A program made the translations under genes and the position numbers. Source: Phycisphaerae bacterium RAS1 (GTDB lineage Bacteria; Planctomycetota; Phycisphaerae; UBA1845; Fen-1342). From it: a DNA stretch of 64,000 nucleotides. Shown in pieces: positions 19,915 to 31,044 of the stretch (position 1 is the first letter of the stretch; each line of letters starts with the position of its first letter). The DNA is taken from assembly GCA_007859745.1 (NCBI GenBank), contig SMLU01000001.1:2604001-2668000 (forward strand), read 5' to 3'. Below the pieces are notes generated by a model, which saw only the letters and a list, made by a program, of their open reading frames with translations, was not told the origin of the DNA and did not search any database.

Positions 19915-21625
19915 CTAGCGTGGCAACCAGTCTCTGGCGCACAGCATCTACGCACTGTTGATCGCGACATTCATTGCGAATTGCATCTGCAAGGCAAGTG
20001 GCCTCCGCTCCGTAGCCAGAGCATTCGCCAGAATCACAGATAACTCTGTACCCTTGCCGCGAAAGAGTGCCGCACGTACCACACGGATAGCAACTGGGGT
20101 TTGTTGTACCTTGATCCACATGGGTCTCTTCGTGCTTAAGCGTACACTTTTCAATTATTCCTTCGGCCGTCCCTGGCGCACCGCCGGGAATTTTCGACCG
20201 ATTTGTACACGCACACCGGCAACCATCCGGTCGGCAGATTACTCCCCCTTCATCGGTTCCCAAGAGTGCTTGACCGGCCGCCGACATACATGTAATCCAG
20301 CACGTCGAGCAATCAGACGGACAAGGGCTTGCGCCTAGCATATCGATGTATCCGATTGGCCCGTTCCGGAAGGCGCTATACAGGTGCGTTCCTCCGCTTT
20401 CCCCAATCGGATCCCGGCTCATCCACCTCCCCGTCCTCGGGTCATAGAGCCGGCGCAGCCACGCGCCGAAACCGGTCTCGGCGTCGAACGGCCGCGTGCT
20501 GAATTTCATCGGCTGGTCGAGTTCGCCGCTCGTCGGTGTGTTCACGCGGTTGCCGTACGGGTCGTATTCGTACTTCACGGCAATCGCGCCGGAGTCGGCG
20601 TCGAGCACCTGTGTCACGTTGCCGTTGGCGTCGTAACAATAAAAATAGCCGCCAGAGTAGCCGGATTGGACGCCGGAGGCTTGTTCCATCGCCAGAAGGC
20701 CGCCGATGCCGCCCGCGGAAGACCGGCCGTCGTCGGTTGACCGGTTGGAAACCGGTCCCACAGCGCCATTCAGCCCGGCGAGGTCGAGCCCCCAGGTGTA
20801 TTTGCGAACGACCGGCGGGACGCCGGTCCCACCCAAGGCGTCGAGTTCCAGCAGCAAGAGCCAGCCGTCGTAAACGAAGCACCGATCCAAAGTCAGCGTC
20901 CACGAACCCGGCGAGCCGGGCGTCCACGAATACACGCGCTTCGCGACACGCCGGCCCAGATAGTCATACGCATACTCGCTCCGCAGCGTTCCCGCGGGGA
21001 TCGCCGACTCGTCCGCCGGGCGGGCCTCAATCAGCCGGTTCTCGGCGTCCCAGACGTAGCGGATGTTCAGCCCGGTCGGCGCGTCCTTCAGCCCCAGCAA
21101 GTCGGTGAACGGATTGATGTCGAGCACGTTCACCAGCCCGTCGCCATTGATATCGCCGCTGGTCAGGTTGCAGTTCGGATATTGCGCGGTGTACGCGGCC
21201 GGGTCGAGGATCGCCAGCGTGAAGGCGTTCAGGTCGAGAATGTTCACGACGCCGTCGCAGTTCATGTCGCCCGTCAGCCACTCGCCGGACAGGTTCCCGT
21301 CGGCGTCGTGCGTGAAGTTCTTCCGCGGCGCGGCCTGGGCCGAGTCGATCTGCACGTACTGGTTCAAGTTGTTCCGGGCGTACGTCACCATCGCCGGCGT
21401 CTGCTGACCCTTGCTAGCCGTCTCGCGGTTGCCGATAGGATCATAGTCGTAGTCGAAGAACTCTTCATCGACCGGGCCGGACGGGTCGCCGATCGTCGTG
21501 TTGGAAAAGCGGTTCGCCCGTGTTCGGCTCCCCCTGCTGTTCGCCGTAATAGTGGAAGGTCGTCGTGGCGCCGCGGGCCTGAGTGCGCGTCTCAAGCCGG
21601 CCCGCGGGCGTGCAGCCTGGACTGC
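19915..21625 (-). pseudogene. RHS core with dockerin pair and HExxH tip, broken
   Basis: A second RHS core-tip module, nearly the same in the core as module 1 (DLAGLNGAVGPVSNRSTDDG in both) but damaged. It begins abruptly at about 21625 in a YD repeat (TPAGRLETRTQARGATTTFH), shifts frame near 21520-21540, and is cut at the 3' end by the IS. The dockerin pair (GDMNCDGVVNILDLNAF; GDINGDGLVNVLDINPF) again lies between YD repeats. The tip contains CTLKHEETHVDQ, a HExxH zinc-protease motif, with many Cys. Without the IS the tip continues to about 18940. It could still donate its tip by recombination with another RHS core. Confidence 0.78.
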
Positions 21626-21690
21626 CAGAATCTCCTGTTATGCCCGGAAAACGCATCCCTATCCGCCGCGCGCTTCGCGGCTGCTTCCGC

Positions 21691-21696
21691 TACAAT
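21691..21696 (+). promoter_or_regulatory. possible -10 of hsp20-lon
   Basis: TACAAT about 64 bases before the hsp20 start. No convincing -35 is present 17 bases upstream, so a heat-shock or other sigma factor may be used. Weak call. Confidence 0.3.
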
Positions 21697-22148
21697 CTCC
21701 CCGGCGTCATGCGCCGTGTGCAGCAGGTTCCTGTCGACGGCTTCTTGTGCGAGAGCCACATGTCCAGCAAGTTCGGCTCGGATGAACCGATGTCGGAATG
21801 GTCGCGGAAGATCGGCGACATCATGGACGAGATGCTCAACCGCAGCTTCGTCCAGTACAAGGACAGCGGCGCGTGGCAGCCCGCCACGGACGTGTTCGAG
21901 TCGCGCACCAGCTACTTCGTCTGCGTCGAGCTGGCCGGCATGGAGAAGCAGGACATCGACGTGGAATGCCTCGACGACCGCCGCGTCCTGGTCAGCGGCC
22001 GCCGCAAGCAGCCGCGCCCCAGCGGCGTCAGCGGTCCGCTGAGCGTGCACGTGCTTGAGATTGATGAAGGGCCGTTCCAGCGGGAAATCGACCTGCCCGA
22101 ACCGGTCAAGGTGGACCAGGTCGAGGCCGGCTACAGCAAGGGCTATCT

Positions 22149-24707
<2,559 letters not shown>

Positions 24708-24864
24708 AGCACCGTTTTTCGCGGTTACATCACGCGTCGGGCGCGATTACGGGACGCCCCGGAACGTCCGGATTGTCCGCGCCCGCGTCCGATACGGCTT
24801 CCACCGTACGCCGCAACGCTATTTCAAATAGAGACTTAAGAATTCCGATCGGCCTGATTTCGGC

Positions 24865-24893
24865 TTGAACCGGATGGACGTTTCTCCTATCAT
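24865..24893 (+). promoter_or_regulatory. sigma-70-like promoter of the HU-like gene
   Basis: TTGAAC (24865-24870), 17 bases, then TATCAT (24888-24893), about 100 bases before the HU-like start. Spacing is ideal and both boxes match at four or more positions. The lon-HU gap of 284 bases holds nothing else I can support. Confidence 0.55.
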
Positions 24894-24991
24894 GCGAATC
24901 TGGACGAAACGGCACGGCGCGGAGAGACGCTGTGCATGGGCGTGACTGATACTGGACCGGGTCGAGTATCTGATTGACTCTGGGGTACGCG

Positions 24992-25336
24992 ATGAAAACG
25001 ATTACAAAGAAAGACCTTGTCGACCGTATTTCGGAAGAGACCGCTACCAAGCGAGTTACGGTCAAGAAAATCATCCAGTACTTTCTCGATGACATCGTTC
25101 ACGAGCTCGGGAACGGCAACCGCCTCGAGTTTCGCGATTTCGGCGTGTTCGAGCTTCGTTCCCGAGCGGCCCGCGTGGCCCAAAACCCCAAGACCATGGA
25201 AAAAGTCGCCGTGCCGCGTAAGCGCACGGTGAAGTTCAAGATCGGCCGGCTGATGAAAGAGCGGCTGCTCTCCATCGAACAGCCCGCGGCGCAGGTGATC
25301 GGCAGCAACCACCAGCCGGCCGCGCAGCAAGCCTAG
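24992..25336 (+). CDS. HU/IHF-family DNA-binding protein
   Basis: A 114-residue nucleoid protein. The HU fold is clear: MKTITKKDLVDRISEE (helix 1), VKKIIQYFLDDIVHEL (helix 2), GNRLEFRDFGVFELRSRAAR (beta saddle and start of the arm) with KTMEKVAVPRKRTVKFKIGR closing the arm. The GxNP arm tip of canonical HU is replaced by AQNPKT, which keeps the bend-forming Pro. A 22-residue Gln/Ala-rich tail follows the fold. I start at the ATG at 24992 (MKTITKKDL); a TTG upstream would add only six residues. Confidence 0.92.
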   Translation: MKTITKKDLVDRISEETATKRVTVKKIIQYFLDDIVHELGNGNRLEFRDFGVFELRSRAARVAQNPKTMEKVAVPRKRTVKFKIGRLMKERLLSIEQPAAQVIGSNHQPAAQQA

Positions 25337-25359
25337 TATCTCGTCCCCCCTTCGTCTTC

Positions 25360-25405
25360 GGGGAGCATCGGCGTCTCGCCGGTGCGCGCCGGCGAGTCGC
25401 CGATG
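25360..25405. repeat. family A palindrome containing the galK start
   Basis: GCATCGGCGTCTCGCCGGTG followed by a near reverse complement. The final CCGATGC of the palindrome supplies the ATG of the galactokinase gene at 25403, so the repeat forms the whole translation initiation region. Confidence 0.85.
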
Positions 25406-26581
25406 CGACCTGTCCCTGCCTCCGACGCCTGTGAACATGCCCATCGCTTGGCCTTCGGGGTTCCGGCTCAGGTAATCGCATCCGCTCCCGGCCGGGTGAA
25501 CCTGATCGGCGAGCACGTCGACTACCACGACGGGTGCGTACTTCCGATCGCCATCCAGCGCCGCACCTTGGTCACCGCCGCGCTCGATCGGTCCGGCCGC
25601 GTCGCGGCTAACTCATCGACTGAGGGTCACGCCGAATTCGCTTGCGACGCAGCCGAGCCGGCAACGTCTCCGCACTGGTCGAACTACGTTCGCGGGGTCG
25701 TGGCCGAATTACGGGCTTTCGGCGGCGCCATTCCCGGAGCCACGCTGCGGATCGAGAGCGACCTGCCGCCCGGCGGCGGGATGAGCAGCTCGGCTGCGCT
25801 GTCTGTGGCCACGACGCTGGCCTTGTCGGAACTGGCCGGGCTGACTCTCCCGCTGTTGGAGGTGGCGCAGCTCTGTCGCCGCGTCGAGCATCGCTTTGCC
25901 GGCACGCCCTGCGGGATCATGGACCCCTACGCATCCTGTTTCGGCCGGGCCGGGCATGCCCTGCTCCTTGACTGCCGCGCCATGCGGCACGAGCACATTC
26001 CGCTGCCGCTCGGTCCGGTCCGGCTGCTGGCCGTTCCCAGCGGTGTGCGACATGCCCTCTCGGATGGAACTTACCAGCAGCGGCAGGCCGCCGGGTTTCG
26101 CGCTGCCGCGCTCCTCGCCGGACCGGGACGAACGCTGCGGGACGCCTCTTGGGCGGCGCTTGAATCTGAATCGGCCGGCCGGCTGATCGATTCGGAGGCG
26201 CTTCGCCGCGCCCGGCACGTTGTTTCGGAAATGCGCCGCGTGCGCGAGGCGACTGGCGCGTTGAATGCCGGTGATTGGCCTCACTTCGGCCGGTTGCTGT
26301 CTGAATCACATCTCTCGCTTCGCGACGACTACGAGGTCTCGTGCGATGAGATTGACCAAATCGTCGCGGTCCTGGCGCGGCAGCCCGGCGTGCTTGGGGC
26401 GCGGATGGTGGGCGGCGGTTTTGGCGGGGTCGTCGTCGCGGCTGTGCGAAGCGAAGCGTGCGAGGCCGTAATCAAGGCGCTCGAAGAGAGTTACTACAAG
26501 GAGCGTGGTTTACTAGAGCGGCCGTTTGAGCTTCAGCCATCGGATGGTGCGTGGGTGCGGTCAGTCGTGCATCGCGAATAG
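25403..26581 (+). CDS. galK: galactokinase
   Basis: A 392-residue GHMP kinase that phosphorylates galactose in the Leloir pathway. The galactokinase signature is APGRVNLIGEHVDYHDGCVLP near residue 28-48, the ATP loop is LPPGGGMSSSAALSVA, the catalytic Asp region is CGIMDPYASCFG, and the third motif is GARMVGGGFGGVVVA. The order and length fit. The ATG lies within a family A palindrome and no clear Shine-Dalgarno precedes it; a GTG 21 bases upstream is also inside the repeat. It is on the same strand as the HU-like gene, 66 bases away. Confidence 0.94.
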   Translation: MRPVPASDACEHAHRLAFGVPAQVIASAPGRVNLIGEHVDYHDGCVLPIAIQRRTLVTAALDRSGRVAANSSTEGHAEFACDAAEPATSPHWSNYVRGVVAELRAFGGAIPGATLRIESDLPPGGGMSSSAALSVATTLALSELAGLTLPLLEVAQLCRRVEHRFAGTPCGIMDPYASCFGRAGHALLLDCRAMRHEHIPLPLGPVRLLAVPSGVRHALSDGTYQQRQAAGFRAAALLAGPGRTLRDASWAALESESAGRLIDSEALRRARHVVSEMRRVREATGALNAGDWPHFGRLLSESHLSLRDDYEVSCDEIDQIVAVLARQPGVLGARMVGGGFGGVVVAAVRSEACEAVIKALEESYYKERGLLERPFELQPSDGAWVRSVVHRE

Positions 26582-26827
26582 GAACCCATCCCACCAGGGT
26601 CAGCCGGAAAGGGCCGCGAGGATCAGCAGCCAGGGGGCAGCTTGGGGCTGATCCTGATAGTCGACCAGCGCCTCGGCTCTTGCACGGAGCGCGTTGTGGT
26701 TTTCGGTCGCCACGTTGGCAAACCACCGTGAACCGTGTCTTTACTTTGCGAGAATTGGGGCCGTAGAATTACGGAGGCTGGAATCTGGCGCGTTGGGTGG
26801 ATTGGGCTTGGTGCGGTGAGATGTGCG

Positions 26828-27967
26828 ATGCGCGAGAATCTGGTAACAACTAGTCTTGTGATCATCATATTGCTGGTGACGGGGAGCGCTGCTGTCGCAG
26901 CGAGCTTCGCTGGTTTGGGGGATTTCCCGGGCGGGCTGACGAGCAGCGTGGCGTTCGGCGTCTCCGGTGATGGCGCAACGGTCGTAGGCGCGGGGAACCA
27001 TCCCGGACTACGGGTCGAGGCGTTTCGCTGGACGGCCAGTGGCGGGCTGGTCGGTATTGGCGTTCCGACCGGTTGCGTCTGGAGCGAAGCCTACTCTGCA
27101 TCCGCTGATGGTTCGGTGATCGCAGGCTGGGGCTATCGCACGCCGATCGGCGACTCGTTCAATCGCGCCGCTTACCGATGGACGGCGGAGACCGGGATCA
27201 TGAGCCTTGGTGATCTGCCGGGCGGACCCGATCGGAGCTTTGCGAACGCCGTCTCGAATGACGGAAGTACAATAGTGGGTCAAGGGCGGTCAGCCAAGGG
27301 CTCCGAGGCTTTTCGCTGGACCGAGGCGGAGGGAATGGTGGGAATCGGTGACTTGCCAGGCGGAGCCTTTGGCAGCGAAGCGTACGCGGTCTCCGCAGAC
27401 GGGTCAGTCATCGTGGGCGTCGCGAGCGACGAAACGGGGATTGTTCCCTTCAGGTGGACGGAGAGCGGCGCGATGGCACGCCTGCCGAGCATGGATGGTG
27501 GATTTACCGCAGGCATCGCGCAAAACGTGTCGCCTGACGGAACCGCCATCGTGGGACGCCTGAGCGCCCCGCTGGCCAGTCAGGCGTTCCGTTGGACTGA
27601 GGCAGACGGCACAATCGGACTCGGCGACCTTCCCGGCGGCGCGTACTATAGCTCGGCGTATGGGGTCTCCGGCGACGGCAGCGTCGTCGTGGGATATTCG
27701 TCGTCTGCCGCAAACAGTGCGACGGCGTTCATCTGGGACGCGTCCCACGGGATGCGACCGCTGAGGGATGTGTTGGTGAACGACTACGGGCTCAACCTGG
27801 ATGGCTGGGAGCTCGGTTTTGCCAACGACATTTCATTCGATGGAACCGTGATTGTCGGAGGTGGGACGGACCCGTCCGGGAACGGGCAAGCGTGGATGGC
27901 GGTGATACCGGAACCGGCGACGCTTTCACTGTTCTGCATCGCTCTTGCCTGTCGGCGGCGGCGATAG
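26828..27967 (+). CDS. HAF-repeat PEP-CTERM protein
   Basis: A 379-residue secreted protein. A signal peptide (LVTTSLVIIILLVTGSAAVAA) precedes about six HAF-type repeats, each reading like GLGDFPGGLTSSVAFGVS, DGATVVG and EAFRWT. The C-terminus VIPEPATLSLFCIALACRRRR has the PEP motif, a hydrophobic helix and an Arg cluster, which is the PEP-CTERM sorting signal recognised by exosortase. The protein is probably exported and processed at the PEP site. I chose the ATG at 26828, directly before the signal peptide; the frame is open upstream without support. Confidence 0.85.
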   Translation: MRENLVTTSLVIIILLVTGSAAVAASFAGLGDFPGGLTSSVAFGVSGDGATVVGAGNHPGLRVEAFRWTASGGLVGIGVPTGCVWSEAYSASADGSVIAGWGYRTPIGDSFNRAAYRWTAETGIMSLGDLPGGPDRSFANAVSNDGSTIVGQGRSAKGSEAFRWTEAEGMVGIGDLPGGAFGSEAYAVSADGSVIVGVASDETGIVPFRWTESGAMARLPSMDGGFTAGIAQNVSPDGTAIVGRLSAPLASQAFRWTEADGTIGLGDLPGGAYYSSAYGVSGDGSVVVGYSSSAANSATAFIWDASHGMRPLRDVLVNDYGLNLDGWELGFANDISFDGTVIVGGGTDPSGNGQAWMAVIPEPATLSLFCIALACRRRR

Positions 27968-28185
27968 GCGTTGGGGCGCGCCGGTGGGGCGCCGGCTCTC
28001 GCTTACGTTTTCCGGCCGGGGCGGGGCGGCACTGCTCATTCTCCAAGCGATGTCCATGAGTGCCACTGCTCTGGGAGCAGTGTACTCAGGCGTGGCCCGC
28101 GCGCTCAACCGTCGGGGTGGTCCCTCACCAGCGTCGATGTCGACACGATACCGAGGCGTCGCCGAATCGGAAAGCACTGCTCACA

Positions 28186-29175
28186 GAGAGGATTTCGCGC
28201 CGGGAGCGCGCACGCTTGCGCCAAGTCGTTAAAGCGTCCATACTTGCGTTTGTTGTCTTGCATTCAACAAAGGAGCAAGTATGGACAGGGACGTCTGGCG
28301 TGTATTGACGGCGGCGGCTCGGTCGGCGGCGCGACGAGTACCCGGCAGCGACCGGCGGATGCGCTACTGCGATCATCTCATTCTGCGCATGTACCTCTGG
28401 TCGGTCTGGCACGAACGACCACTCTGCTGGGCCAGCGATCCACGACATTACAACACCCTCTTCCGTCCGCGGCAACTACCGTCGAACTCCCAATTCTGCC
28501 GCCGCGTAGGCAGCCCGCGCTTCGCGGCGCTGCTGGCCGCCGTTCAGGACTCTCTCGTGCGAGCGGACGCCGGTGTGTCCTTGTCCTACCTGGATGGCAA
28601 GCCACTGCCGGTCAGCCTCTGTTCGCGCGATCCCGATGCGCGCATCGGCTGGGCGGTGCGCGGCTTCGCACGCGGCTACAAACTCCACGTCTGGGCCCGC
28701 GACGATGGATTCGTGCCGAAATTCTCGGTTCGCCCGATGAACCAGGGCGAGGCCAAAGTGGCCCGCCAAATGGCGACCGCGCCTTGCCGCGGCGCGGTGC
28801 TCGCCGATGCCAACTACGACACGCGAAAGCTCTACCAGGCCATTGGCGCCTGCGGCGCGCAGCTCTTCACGCCCCTGAAACGCTTCTCGCCAAACCACAA
28901 GCGACTCAAGACCATGGACCCGCATCGCCGCTTTGCCATCGAACTGTGCGCCGACTATCCGGAAGCCTACCAGACCATTCTCGATCGCCGCGCGCGTGTC
29001 GAACGCATCCTCTCGGCGCTGACCTGCTTCGGCGGCGGACTCACCCACCTACCTCCCTGGGTCAGACGCCTGCGCCGAGTCCAACGCTACGTCAGCGCCA
29101 AGATCGCCATCTACCACGCGCGACTCCGCTGCAGAACCGCAGCAGGATAACCCCCGCTTCGTGCGAAATCCTCTC
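28186..29175 (+). mobile_element. 990-bp insertion sequence inside the MITE palindrome
   Basis: Inverted ends GAGAGGATTTCGC / GCGAAATCCTCTC. The flanking sequence is CACTGCTC-ACA on the left and ACA-GAGCAGTG on the right. Deleting the IS and one ACA restores the perfect palindrome CACTGCTCACAGAGCAGTG, so the IS landed in the 3-base loop and duplicated ACA. The IS holds one transposase gene. Confidence 0.88.
28281..29150 (+). CDS. IS4/IS5-like DDE transposase
   Basis: A 289-residue transposase. Reading the DDE triad: LSYLDGKPLPVS (D), AVLADANYDTRKLYQAIG (D) and RARVERILSALTCFGGG (E). The N-terminus has HLILRMYLWSVWHERPLCWA, like the dimer/DNA-binding region of DDE transposases in the IS4/IS5 superfamily; I cannot place the subgroup. 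The frame is intact. The start ATG follows AAAGGAGCAAGT, a strong ribosome site. Confidence 0.85.
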   Translation: MDRDVWRVLTAAARSAARRVPGSDRRMRYCDHLILRMYLWSVWHERPLCWASDPRHYNTLFRPRQLPSNSQFCRRVGSPRFAALLAAVQDSLVRADAGVSLSYLDGKPLPVSLCSRDPDARIGWAVRGFARGYKLHVWARDDGFVPKFSVRPMNQGEAKVARQMATAPCRGAVLADANYDTRKLYQAIGACGAQLFTPLKRFSPNHKRLKTMDPHRRFAIELCADYPEAYQTILDRRARVERILSALTCFGGGLTHLPPWVRRLRRVQRYVSAKIAIYHARLRCRTAAG

Positions 29176-29806
29176 ACAGAGCAGTGGCACACGCATCATT
29201 GCCTACTCTTGACGCTCTCTTTCCCGACCGTGCCACCAGTGCCACCCGTCCCGAAACGTCGCGATCAATGGTCAGCCACAGCTCCCCGCCGTCGCCGTTG
29301 CCGTCGCTCTTGATCGTCAGCGGGCCGGTCAGGTCGCCGGTGATGTGAGAGCCTGATCCGTTTGACGAGTGACCGGTCCAGCTTGTCGCGTCGAGGTTGA
29401 TCGTGCCGACGTTGGCCGCGCCGGGCTGGTCGCCCTGCTGCGTGGGCCGGACGATCGTCACGCCGAAGATCTCTGCCGAGGGTGGCGTCGGGTTGATCGT
29501 CAGTGAGCCGATGTTGGCGGGCTGCCCGGTCGGCTGGCCGCTAACGACTTGCTCGGATGAGACGATCCAGTTTGCACCCGTGATGAGTTCGATCGCGGGG
29601 TTGGACGGGTCGGCAAACGACATGCGGAAGTCCTGGTCCGGCACGGGATCGCCAAGTCCGTCCCAGCGCAGGCATACCTCGATCGTTTGGCCGCTGTCCC
29701 TGAGGCATCGCGATCCGTCGGCGATCGCTTGGGTCGAGGAACACACCCAGATGGTGCTCCCGAGGAGCGCCGCCCGAACGACGGTTCGCAGAAACGTCGC
29801 TGTCAG
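29174..29806 (-). CDS. secreted protein truncated by the MITE, CTG start likely
   Basis: About 210 residues. A signal peptide (FLRTVVRAALLGSTIWVCSS) is readable only if translation starts at the CTG at 29806, six bases after a strong AAGGAGG; no ATG, GTG or TTG gives the whole signal peptide. The body is beta-rich and low-complexity (PANIGSLTINPTPPSAEIFG, TINLDATSWTGHSSNGSGSH) and resembles secreted planctomycete proteins ending in PEP-CTERM or dockerin. The coding sense ends near ELWLTIDRDVSG; from there the frame runs through the rayT-derived MITE, so the native C-terminus and sorting signal are lost. It is divergent from the dockerin gene at 29881. Confidence 0.5.
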   Translation of the reverse strand: MTATFLRTVVRAALLGSTIWVCSSTQAIADGSRCLRDSGQTIEVCLRWDGLGDPVPDQDFRMSFADPSNPAIELITGANWIVSSEQVVSGQPTGQPANIGSLTINPTPPSAEIFGVTIVRPTQQGDQPGAANVGTINLDATSWTGHSSNGSGSHITGDLTGPLTIKSDGNGDGGELWLTIDRDVSGRVALVARSGKRASRVGNDACATAL

Positions 29807-29880
29807 CTCAGACCTCCTTGTGTTACAATCTGGTTGTTGGCCTATTTACGGTCCAGCCAACGCAATACTCGCGGCAAGCC

Positions 29881-30939
29881 GTGTGCCAGAAAGCGCATAA
29901 TCCGACATCCGGTCTTGGGCTGGCTGCATTGCTCGCGGCAAGCGGCGCAACCGCTTTCGGCGGTGTTTTCAGCTACGAGTGCACGGACTTCCCGGAGAAT
30001 GCTGGGTGGAAAATCACGCAGATTGTGTGTGATCCCACGTTGCGTCTGGATCAAGGCTGGTTCTTACAACACGTAGAGCTTTGTCCCGGGTACCCACCAC
30101 CGGGCGGGCAGATGGCGGTCTACTGGCGCTCGCTGAGCGACCTCGCGGGCGCTACCGACACGTACGTCGAGTGGCGCGTCGAGACCGATGCACCGCGAAC
30201 TGAGATCCCCTGGGGTGGCGGGGCTGCCATCGCGCCCGCCGACGATGTTTCGCTATATAACTTCTTCATCGCGCGCGACCAGGCTCGGATCTACCGCAGC
30301 GCGAGCTTGCCGATTGTGTTCGTGGATGTCGCGCCCGGAGTCCCGCATACTTACCGCCTGGAAGTTCACGGCGCGGCGTTGTTCATTTGGTACGTCGACG
30401 GGAAGGTGGTCGATGCGGGCACTCCAGTCGCCGCGTTTCCCTCCGCTAATCCACGCCTCAGTTGGCGCGCGCGCGCGGCGTGGGTCGAGAACACGACGCG
30501 CTGGGACTACCTCCGCTACGGCACGATCCCCGCCGAGGCCAGCGGCGACTACGACAGCGACGGGAGCGTCGACGAATTCGATCTGTCGTTCTTTGTCGAA
30601 TGCCTGCTGGGGGAGGGGATTCCGAGCGGCCCCGGCTGCCGGTTTGCGGATTTTGACGCAGACGGGGACACGGACTGCGACGACTGGGCCGCGTTTGTCG
30701 CTCATTGGACCGGCCCTCCCGCAGTCCCGCCCATTCCGCCGCCGTGCGCCGCAGTCGGCGACACGAATTGCGACGGCGCCGTCAATGTCCTTGATATCAA
30801 CGCATTTGTCATGGCACTTTCCGATCCGAGTGCCTACGCCGCCCAGTTCCCGAATTGCCCCATTTCCACCGCCGACGCCAATGGCGACGGCGCCATTGAC
30901 ATCCTCGACATCAATGCCCTCGTGACCTTGATCGAATAG
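29881..30939 (+). CDS. secreted LamG-like protein with two dockerin pairs
   Basis: 352 residues from a GTG. A signal peptide (GLGLAALLAASGATAFGG) precedes a beta-rich domain (residues 30-215) with YVEWRVETDAP and HTYRLEVHGAALFIWYVDGK, the pattern of a concanavalin-like lectin fold. Two EF-hand-like dockerin pairs follow: GDYDSDGSVDEFDLSFFVEC with FADFDADGDTDCDDWAAFVA, and GDTNCDGAVNVLDINAFVMA with ADANGDGAIDILDINALVT. Ca-binding DxDxDG loops are intact. Dockerin pairs recur in several secreted proteins here. The start is uncertain because the frame is open to 29818. Confidence 0.75.
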   Translation: MCQKAHNPTSGLGLAALLAASGATAFGGVFSYECTDFPENAGWKITQIVCDPTLRLDQGWFLQHVELCPGYPPPGGQMAVYWRSLSDLAGATDTYVEWRVETDAPRTEIPWGGGAAIAPADDVSLYNFFIARDQARIYRSASLPIVFVDVAPGVPHTYRLEVHGAALFIWYVDGKVVDAGTPVAAFPSANPRLSWRARAAWVENTTRWDYLRYGTIPAEASGDYDSDGSVDEFDLSFFVECLLGEGIPSGPGCRFADFDADGDTDCDDWAAFVAHWTGPPAVPPIPPPCAAVGDTNCDGAVNVLDINAFVMALSDPSAYAAQFPNCPISTADANGDGAIDILDINALVTLIE

Positions 30940-31005
30940 GGTGGGCATCGCCCACCAATTCCATCCCTCGCGCGTCGGAGTGGAATGGTGGGCAGTGTCC
31001 ACCCT
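30938..31005. repeat. inverted repeat between convergent genes
   Basis: AGGGTGGGCATCGCCCACCA and its imperfect reverse complement flank a short spacer, with inner arms ATTCCAT/TGGAAT. It begins at the stop of the dockerin gene and ends 40 bases before the histidine kinase stop. It may act as a bidirectional terminator. A related GGTGGGCAGTGCCCACC hairpin lies at about 57984-58002. Confidence 0.7.
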
Positions 31006-31044
31006 ACGTGTCAGCGGGCACGGACCACCCGACGCCTCGGTCGT

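Larger units (their letters stand above)
28020..29250 (-). mobile_element. rayT-derived MITE, split by an IS
   Basis: Without the IS this is about 240 bp. The left edge GGCGGGGCGGCACTG and CTCATTCTCCAAG match the right end of rayT elements in reverse. The interior GTCGGGGTGGTCCCTCACCAG matches the 3' end of rayT in reverse, and ACACGATACCGAGGCGTCGCC matches the sequence just before the rayT start. The far edge ends in CAGTGCCACCC. So it is a deletion derivative that lost most of rayT but kept both ends. Its right part truncates the gene at 29174-29806. Confidence 0.7.

Noticed and set aside
24708-24864. Riboswitch or small RNA between lon and the HU-like gene
   Set aside because: No conserved aptamer motif or convincing extended pairing was seen; only the promoter at 24865 is supported.
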